Assembly: GCF_016863255.1 (NCBI RefSeq)
Contig: NZ_BOON01000040.1
Span: forward strand, 48,842-112,841
Length of the DNA stretch: 64,000 bases
Direction: 5' to 3'
From: Planosporangium mesophilum
GTDB lineage: Bacteria > Actinomycetota > Actinomycetes > Mycobacteriales > Micromonosporaceae
Numbering within the stretch: position 1 is the stretch's first letter; each line of letters starts with the position of its first letter. The notes beneath the pieces were generated by a model. The model searched no databases. It had not been told where the DNA came from and saw only the letters and a list, made by a program, of their open reading frames with translations. The position numbers were made by a program, and so were the translations under genes. This document shows positions 58,668 to 64,000 of this stretch, piece by piece.

Positions 58668-59728
58668 CCGACATCCACACCGGCGACCCCCGGGAGCCGG
58701 TCCGGATCACCGACACGACGCTGCGCGACGGCAGCCACGCCGTCCGCCACCAGTTCACCGTGCCGCAGGTACGCGACACCGTACGGGCGCTCGACCGGGC
58801 CGGCCTCCAGGTCATCGAGGTGACCCACGGCGACGGCCTCGGCGGCTCGTCGTTCAACTACGGGTTCTCCAAGGTGGACGAGATCGAGCTGATCGCGGCC
58901 GCCGCGCAGGAGGCCACCCGGGCCAGGATCGCCTGCCTGCTGCTGCCCGGCGTCGGTACCGTCGAGGACATGCGCCGGGCCGCCGACGCGGGGGCGTCCG
59001 TGATCCGGATCGCCACCCACTGCACCGAGGCGGACGTCTCCATCCAGCACTTCACGGTCGCCCGCGACCTGGGGTTGGAGACCGTCGGGTTCCTGATGCT
59101 CAGCCACCGGGCGGGGCCGCAGGAGCTGGCCCGGCAGGGCCGGATCATGGTCGACGCCGGCTGCCAGTGCGTGTACGTGGTCGACTCCGCGGGCGCGCTG
59201 ATCCTCGGTGAGGCGCGCGACCGGGTGGCGGCGCTGGTCGCCGAGGTCTCACCGGACGCGCAGGTCGGCTACCACGGCCACCAGAACCTCTCGCTGGGCG
59301 TGGCGAACTCGCTGCTGGCGTACGAGGCGGGCGCCCGGCAGATCGACGGCACGCTGTGCGCCCTGGGCGCCGGCGCCGGCAACAGCCCGACCGAGGTGCT
59401 CGCCGCGGTGTTCGAGCGGCTCGGCGTACCGACCGGGCTGGACACCACGGCCGCGCTGTCCGCCGCCGACGACGTGGTACGCCCCTTCATCGGCGTGCCC
59501 CCGTTGATCGAGCGCGGCTCGATCGTGCAGGGTCTGGTCGGGGTGTACTCCAGCTTCCTCAAGCACGCCGAGCAGGCGTCCGAGCGGTACGGCGTACCGA
59601 CCGCCGACATCCTGCGCCGGGTCGGCGAGCACGGCTACGTGGGAGGCCAGGAAGATATGATCATCGACGTGGCGCTGCGGCTGCGCGCCGAGCACGACAG
59701 CGCCGGGCTTGTCGGGGCGCGGGGGTGA
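58664..59728 (+). CDS. mhpE: 4-hydroxy-2-oxovalerate aldolase
   Basis: 354 residues. [20 protein letters not shown] with the catalytic Arg and Asp, [28 protein letters not shown] and [20 protein letters not shown] with the metal-binding His residues. It splits 4-hydroxy-2-oxovalerate into pyruvate and acetaldehyde; the neighbouring dehydrogenase then makes acetyl-CoA. No 2-hydroxypentadienoate hydratase or ring-cleavage enzyme is in the window, so the feeding route is open. Confidence 0.95.
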   Translation: MTDIHTGDPREPVRITDTTLRDGSHAVRHQFTVPQVRDTVRALDRAGLQVIEVTHGDGLGGSSFNYGFSKVDEIELIAAAAQEATRARIACLLLPGVGTVEDMRRAADAGASVIRIATHCTEADVSIQHFTVARDLGLETVGFLMLSHRAGPQELARQGRIMVDAGCQCVYVVDSAGALILGEARDRVAALVAEVSPDAQVGYHGHQNLSLGVANSLLAYEAGARQIDGTLCALGAGAGNSPTEVLAAVFERLGVPTGLDTTAALSAADDVVRPFIGVPPLIERGSIVQGLVGVYSSFLKHAEQASERYGVPTADILRRVGEHGYVGGQEDMIIDVALRLRAEHDSAGLVGARG

Positions 59729-59733
59729 ACGCC

Positions 59734-61173
59734 ATGGACGGGAAGCTCTTCACCGACCTGTACATCGACGGCGCCTGGCGGCCCGCCACGGGCGACGCCC
59801 GGGCGGCCGTGCACGACCCCGCCGACGGCTCGGTCATCGCCGAGGTCGCCGTCGCAGGAATCGCGGACTGCCTGGCCGCGGTCGAGGCGGCCGAGGCGGC
59901 CCAGGCCGGCTGGGCCGCGACGGCGCCGCGCCGGCGCTCGGAGATCCTGCGCCGGGCGTACGAGATCATGCGCGACGAGCGCGAGACGATCGCCGGGCTG
60001 ATCGTCCGGGAGAACGGCAAGGTCCTCGCGGACGCCCGCAGCGAGGCCGACTACGCCGCCGAGTTCTTCCGCTGGTTCGCCGAGGAGGCCGTACGCATCG
60101 GCGGTGACTTCCGGGTGGCGCCCAACGGTGACAAGCGCATCGTGGTCACCCGGCAGCCGATCGGGGTCAGTGTGCTGGTCACCCCGTGGAACTTCCCGGC
60201 GGCGATGGCGACCCGCAAGATCGGCCCGGCCCTGGCGGCCGGCTGCTGCGTCGTGCTCAAGCCCGCGTTCGAAACCCCCCTGACCGCGCTGTACCTGGTG
60301 GACGTGCTCGAACGCGCGGGCGTACCGGCGGGCGTGGTCAACTGCGTGACGCCCCGGCCGGCCGGCCCCGCGGTGAGCGCCATGCTGCACCACCCGGCCG
60401 TGCGCAAGCTGTCCTTCACCGGCTCCACCGAGGTGGGGCGGATCCTGCTGCACGAGGCGGCGGACCGCGTGGTCAGCACGTCGATGGAGCTCGGCGGGAA
60501 CGCGCCCTTCCTCGTCTTCGACGACGCGCCCGTCGCGGACGCCGTCGCGGCCGCGATGGTGGCGAAGATGCGCAACGGCGGCGCCGCCTGTACCGCGGCG
60601 AACCGCTTCTACGTGCAGCGCGGCATCGCCGAGGCGTTCACCAAGGCCCTCGCCGCCGAGATGTCCGCGCTCGCGGTGGGTCCGGGCGCCGACCCGGCGA
60701 ACGGGCTGGGCGCGTCGGTCTCCGTCGGGGAGCGCGACAAGATCGCTGAACTGGTCGACGAGGCCGTGGCCGGCGGGGCGCGGGCCGAGACCGGCGGCGG
60801 CCCGATCGCCGGGCCGGGCGCGTTCTACCCGGCCACCGTCCTCACCGGAGTCCAGCACGGTACGCCGATCACCCGTACCGAGATCTTCGGACCGGTCGCG
60901 CCGATCGTGGTCTTCGACTCCGAGCAGGAGGCGATCGACTGGGCCAACGACACCGAGTACGGGCTGATCGCCTACGTCTACAGCGGTGACCTGGCCCGGG
61001 CGATCCGCGTCGGCGAGCGGCTGGACGCCGGGATGGTCGCGGTGAACCGGGGCGTCCTCAGCGACCCGGCCGCCCCCTTCGGCGGCGTGAAGCAGAGCGG
61101 ACTCGGCCGGGAGGGCGGCTCCGAGGGGATCGAGGAGTTCCTCGAGCAGAAGTACCTGGCGGTGCCGCTGTGA
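59734..61173 (+). CDS. Aldehyde dehydrogenase (succinate-semialdehyde / 2,5-dioxovalerate type)
   Basis: 479 residues. [27 protein letters not shown]-like [36 protein letters not shown] with the Glu, and [17 protein letters not shown] with the catalytic Cys; [20 protein letters not shown] near the end. This is the GabD/succinate-semialdehyde group, which also contains 2,5-dioxovalerate dehydrogenases. The FAH enzyme two genes later resembles 2-keto-3-deoxy-arabinonate dehydratase, whose product is 2,5-dioxovalerate. ATG 59734; GTG 59725 overlapping the aldolase is possible. Confidence 0.9.
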   Translation: MDGKLFTDLYIDGAWRPATGDARAAVHDPADGSVIAEVAVAGIADCLAAVEAAEAAQAGWAATAPRRRSEILRRAYEIMRDERETIAGLIVRENGKVLADARSEADYAAEFFRWFAEEAVRIGGDFRVAPNGDKRIVVTRQPIGVSVLVTPWNFPAAMATRKIGPALAAGCCVVLKPAFETPLTALYLVDVLERAGVPAGVVNCVTPRPAGPAVSAMLHHPAVRKLSFTGSTEVGRILLHEAADRVVSTSMELGGNAPFLVFDDAPVADAVAAAMVAKMRNGGAACTAANRFYVQRGIAEAFTKALAAEMSALAVGPGADPANGLGASVSVGERDKIAELVDEAVAGGARAETGGGPIAGPGAFYPATVLTGVQHGTPITRTEIFGPVAPIVVFDSEQEAIDWANDTEYGLIAYVYSGDLARAIRVGERLDAGMVAVNRGVLSDPAAPFGGVKQSGLGREGGSEGIEEFLEQKYLAVPL

Positions 61174-62153
61174 CGGCCGCGCCGCTGCCGCGCCGCCGGC
61201 TGGGTCCCCGCGGCCCCGAGGTGGGTGCGATCGGCTTCGGGGCGATGGCCCTGTCCGGCATCTACGGCCCCGCCGACGAGGCCGAGTCGATCGCCGTGCT
61301 GCACGCGGCGATCGACGCCGGCGCCACCTACCTCGACACCGCCAACTCGTACGGCGACGGCCACAACGAGCAACTGATCGGCCGGGCGCTGCGGGGCCGG
61401 CGCGACGACGTGGTGCTGGCCACCAAGTTCGGCATCCAGGCCGACGGGCTCGGCCGGCCGGAGAAGGTACGGGAGGCGCTCGACGCCAGCCTGACCCGGC
61501 TCGGCGTCGACCACGTCGACCTGTACTACCTGCACCGACTGGACCCGACGACGCCGGTCGAGGTCACCGTCGAGGCCATGGCCGCCCTGGTACGGGCCGG
61601 CAAGGTGCGGCACCTGGGCCTGTCGGAGGTCAGCGCGAAAACCCTGCGCGCCGCGCACGCGGTCCACCCGATCACCGTGGTGCAGCAGGAGTACTCGGTC
61701 TTCTCCCGGGAGCCCGAGCTTGAGCTGCTGCCGGCCACCCGGGAGCTCGGGGTGGGGCTCGTCGCGTACAGCCCGCTGGGCCGGGGCATCCTCACCGGTA
61801 CCTACCGGTCGGCCGGCGACCTGCCCGCCGACGACGCGCGGCGGCGCCGGTACCCCCGGTACGGCGAGGAGAACCTCGACCACAACCTCCGCCTCGCGCG
61901 GGGGATGTTCGAGCTGGCGGAGCGGGCCGGCCTGCCACCCGCCCGGCTCGCGCTCGGCTGGGTGCTGGCCAGGGGCGACGACGTCGTCCCGATCCCCGGT
62001 ACCCGCCGCCTGCGCAACCTGGAGGCCAACCTGGACGCGGCCCGTACGCCGCTGGACCCCGACCTGGTCGCCGAGCTGGACCGGCTGTTCCCGCCCGGCG
62101 TCGCCGCCGGCGACCGGTACGCCCCGGCGATGGCGCGCCGCCTCGACCGCTGA
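61170..62153 (+). CDS. Aldo/keto reductase
   Basis: 327 residues, AKR13-like. [20 protein letters not shown] with catalytic Asp and Tyr, [10 protein letters not shown] with Lys, [11 protein letters not shown] with His, and the NADPH-binding [17 protein letters not shown]. Reduces an aldehyde or ketone, or works in reverse. GTG 61170 overlaps the preceding stop by 4 bp. The next gene starts 16 bp later. Confidence 0.92.
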   Translation: MTAAPLPRRRLGPRGPEVGAIGFGAMALSGIYGPADEAESIAVLHAAIDAGATYLDTANSYGDGHNEQLIGRALRGRRDDVVLATKFGIQADGLGRPEKVREALDASLTRLGVDHVDLYYLHRLDPTTPVEVTVEAMAALVRAGKVRHLGLSEVSAKTLRAAHAVHPITVVQQEYSVFSREPELELLPATRELGVGLVAYSPLGRGILTGTYRSAGDLPADDARRRRYPRYGEENLDHNLRLARGMFELAERAGLPPARLALGWVLARGDDVVPIPGTRRLRNLEANLDAARTPLDPDLVAELDRLFPPGVAAGDRYAPAMARRLDR

Positions 62154-62169
62154 TGAGGAAGGTACGGGC

Positions 62170-63078
62170 ATGAGCCTGGTTCGATTCGCCTACCGCGACG
62201 GGCGGCAGGACGTCGGGGTCCTCGACGGCGACGCCGTCACCCCGCTCGGCGTCGGCTCCTTCGCGGAGCTCCTGCACTGGTCGCTTGATGACATCCGGAC
62301 CGCGTACGAGTACCCGGCCGGGTTCGTCACGGCGCGCGACGCCGTCCGGCTGCTGCCCCCGGTGGACGGTCGGATGGAGGTGTGGGCGGCGGGGGTGACC
62401 TACAAGACGTCGCAGACCGAGCGCATGAAGGAGAGCCAGGCGGCAGCGAGCGTGTACGACCGGGTGTATGACGCGGTACGCCCGGAGCTGTTCTTCAAGT
62501 CCGCCGCGTGGCGGGTCGTCGGCGACGGCGAGCCGATCTCGGTACGGGCGGACTCCGCGGTGGACGTTCCCGAGCCGGAACTGGCGGTCGTCCTCAACGC
62601 CGGGGGCGACACGGTGGGCTACACCATCTGCAACGACGTGAGCTCGCGGACCATCGAGGGCGACAACCCGCTGTACCTGCCCCAGGCCAAGATCTACCTG
62701 GGCGGCTGCGCGGTGGGCCCCGCCGTGGTACCGGTCTGGCAGCTACCCGACCCCACCGACCTCGCCATCCGGATGTCCATCCACCGGGGCGGGGCGCCGG
62801 TCTGGTCGGGCGCCGCCAGCACGTCGCAGCTGCACCGCACGCTCGCCGACCTCGTCGCGCACCTGCTGCGCGCGGACGCCTTCCCCGACGGCGTCGTGCT
62901 CTCCACCGGTACCTGCCTCGTCCCGGAGCTGCCGTTCACCCTCGACACCGGCGACGTGGTCGCCATCTCCATCGACGGCATCGGATCCCTGACCAATCCG
63001 GTGGTACGGGGCCGCGACGGCGTCGAGTGGCTGGTGGCGGCGGCCGACGACGTCCGGCTCCGGCCGTCCTCGGGCTGA
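62170..63078 (+). CDS. FAH-family protein resembling 2-keto-3-deoxy-arabinonate dehydratase
   Basis: 302 residues. [51 protein letters not shown] (metal Glu), [20 protein letters not shown] and [13 protein letters not shown]. These are the hallmarks of the KdaD-type branch of the FAH family rather than of fumarylacetoacetase, with the segment VYDxxRPELFFK particularly telling. ATG 62170. It is the last gene of the long operon and may form the semialdehyde used by the aldehyde dehydrogenase upstream (inference). Confidence 0.85.
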   Translation: MSLVRFAYRDGRQDVGVLDGDAVTPLGVGSFAELLHWSLDDIRTAYEYPAGFVTARDAVRLLPPVDGRMEVWAAGVTYKTSQTERMKESQAAASVYDRVYDAVRPELFFKSAAWRVVGDGEPISVRADSAVDVPEPELAVVLNAGGDTVGYTICNDVSSRTIEGDNPLYLPQAKIYLGGCAVGPAVVPVWQLPDPTDLAIRMSIHRGGAPVWSGAASTSQLHRTLADLVAHLLRADAFPDGVVLSTGTCLVPELPFTLDTGDVVAISIDGIGSLTNPVVRGRDGVEWLVAAADDVRLRPSSG

Positions 63079-63185
63079 CTTTTCCACCACCGTCGAACTG
63101 GTGCCCCCGGTCGAAGGCGGGCAGACTGTTCGCAGCACGGCGAGAGACGTCCAACGAGCTGCGGTGCCCGCCGGGAGGCGTGACA

Positions 63186-63251
63186 GTGGACCTTCGTTCA
63201 GTCGCGAACAGTGTCGTCGGTCGGCTTCTCCACCCGGGGGAGGCGTCATGA
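63186..63251 (+). CDS. Short leader-like ORF overlapping ctaD
   Basis: 21 residues, [20 protein letters not shown] plus Ser. GTG 63186 has GGGAGG seven bases upstream, and its stop overlaps the ctaD ATG (ATGA). It could couple translation of ctaD or be a real small membrane-associated peptide. The 107 bp before it hold no gene and no obvious promoter. Confidence 0.35.
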   Translation: MDLRSVANSVVGRLLHPGEAS

Positions 63252-64000
63252 CCGGGCTAGCGCCGAAGCCGATCCGGACCCGCGCGTGGCCGGTGCACCG
63301 GCCGGCGAGGGGATCGGCGCTGGGCCGGCTGCTGCGTACCACCGACGCCAAGCAGATCGGGTTGATGTACCTGGTCACGTCGTTCGCGTGGTTCATGGTC
63401 GGCGGCTTCATGGCGCTGTTGATGCGCGCCGAGCTCGCCCGGCCCGGTCTGCAGTTCTTCACCACCGAGCAGTACAACCAGCTGTTCACCATGCACGGCA
63501 CGATCATGCTGCTGTTCTTCGCGACGCCGATCCTGTTCGCGTTCGCCAACTACATCGTGCCGTTGCAGATCGGCGCGCCGGACGTGTCGTTCCCGCGGCT
63601 CAACGCGTTCGCGTACTGGCTCTACCTGTTCGGCAGCAGCATGACGATGCTCGGGTTCTTCACGCCCGACGGCGCCGCCGACTTCGGCTGGTTCGCGTAC
63701 GCGCCGCTGAACAGCTCGACGCACTCACCGGGCGTCGGCGCGGACATGTGGATCGTCGGCCTGGCGATCTCGGGTCTGGGCACGATCCTGGGCGCGGTGA
63801 ACATGCTGACCACGATCCTGACGCTGCGCGCGCCCGGCATGACGATGTTCCGGATGCCGATCTTCACCTGGAACATCATGGTCACCAGCCTGCTGGTGCT
63901 GATGGTCTTCCCGATCCTGGCCGCCGCGCTGCTCTGCCTGCTGGCGGACCGCCAGCTCGGCGCCCACGTGTACGACCCGGCCACCGGCGGACCGATGCTC
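63248..64000 (+). CDS. ctaD: Cytochrome c oxidase subunit I, 5' part only
   Basis: 251 residues visible; the gene runs off the window. Basic N-terminus, then [40 protein letters not shown] with the haem a His, [20 protein letters not shown] and [11 protein letters not shown], as in actinobacterial aa3 oxidases. It is the terminal O2-reducing enzyme of the membrane. ATG 63248 follows GGGGGAGGC. It is unrelated to the preceding catabolic operon. Confidence 0.97.
   Translation, partial: MTGLAPKPIRTRAWPVHRPARGSALGRLLRTTDAKQIGLMYLVTSFAWFMVGGFMALLMRAELARPGLQFFTTEQYNQLFTMHGTIMLLFFATPILFAFANYIVPLQIGAPDVSFPRLNAFAYWLYLFGSSMTMLGFFTPDGAADFGWFAYAPLNSSTHSPGVGADMWIVGLAISGLGTILGAVNMLTTILTLRAPGMTMFRMPIFTWNIMVTSLLVLMVFPILAAALLCLLADRQLGAHVYDPATGGPML

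Noticed and set aside
62170..63078. Fumarylacetoacetase of tyrosine degradation
   Set aside because: Signature segments match the KdaD-type branch, and no homogentisate genes are present.
1..64000. tRNA, rRNA or riboswitch genes
   Set aside because: No cloverleaf with a conserved TTCRANY loop, no rRNA-like tract and no known riboswitch core was noticed by eye; a covariance-model scan would be decisive.

Overview
High-GC, GTG-rich coding with almost no spacing between genes, SARP and IclR regulators, a P-loop/TPR activator and many acyl-CoA enzymes point to an actinobacterium. Micromonosporaceae is my best guess from style only; the window contains no rRNA or other taxonomic marker. I see no tRNA, rRNA, CRISPR array, insertion sequence or prophage.

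1-5.4 kb: the 5' part of a large-subunit catalase (cut by the window edge), remnants of a MerR and an XRE/NB-ARC regulator joined tail to tail, and an intact SARP-type regulator followed by a small secreted Cys-containing protein. Both intact genes are preceded by heptamers repeated every 11 bp, the pattern SARPs bind.

5.5-10.6 kb: an AraC regulator, an alpha/beta hydrolase plus luciferase-like monooxygenase operon, a convergent FMN reductase, and an acetoacetate decarboxylase-like gene. The same 13-bp box, repeated with a 20-bp period, lies 72-76 bp before the monooxygenase operon and before the reductase, so they look like one two-component oxygenase regulon.

10.7-17.3 kb: a TetR regulator whose palindrome (TGACCRGTGGTCA) lies before itself and twice between a divergent hydrolase and a flavin monooxygenase; then an unknown protein, a saccharopine-dehydrogenase-like oxidoreductase, a PspC protein and a secreted pyroglutamyl-peptidase-like protein with Ser in the Cys position.

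17.4-33.1 kb: acyl/lipid or terpenoid-type catabolism. An MFS carrier, an R2lox-like oxidase, an SCP2 protein, a Zn alcohol dehydrogenase, a broken SDR, a MaoC hydratase, an acyl-CoA ligase, a thioesterase, a second TetR, and an operon of acyl-CoA dehydrogenase, Ltp2-like thiolase, DUF35 protein and ADP-forming acyl-CoA synthetase. A TAGAR-N5-TTCTA operator before three of these units suggests one TetR-controlled regulon. A BrnT-like toxin/antitoxin pair and a patatin lipase sit among them.

33.1-36.7 kb: a secreted pectinesterase, a fumarylacetoacetate-hydrolase (FAH) family enzyme and an IclR regulator.

36.9-63.1 kb: a run of 24 plus-strand genes, most overlapping by 1-14 bp. It carries an enoyl-CoA hydratase, a Liv-type ABC importer with a permease-ATPase fusion, two MmgE/PrpD proteins, acyl-CoA dehydrogenase, SDR, metallo-beta-lactamase-fold hydrolase, CoA transferase, HMG-CoA-lyase-like enzyme, ADP-forming synthetase, HpcH aldolase, Asp/Glu racemase-like protein, Ldh2 and Fe-dependent dehydrogenases, a DUF6282-like hydrolase, acetaldehyde dehydrogenase with 4-hydroxy-2-oxovalerate aldolase, an aldehyde dehydrogenase, an aldo/keto reductase and a second FAH enzyme. 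It looks like uptake and complete breakdown of an unidentified carboxylic acid, controlled by the divergent IclR. The window ends inside ctaD (cytochrome oxidase subunit I).
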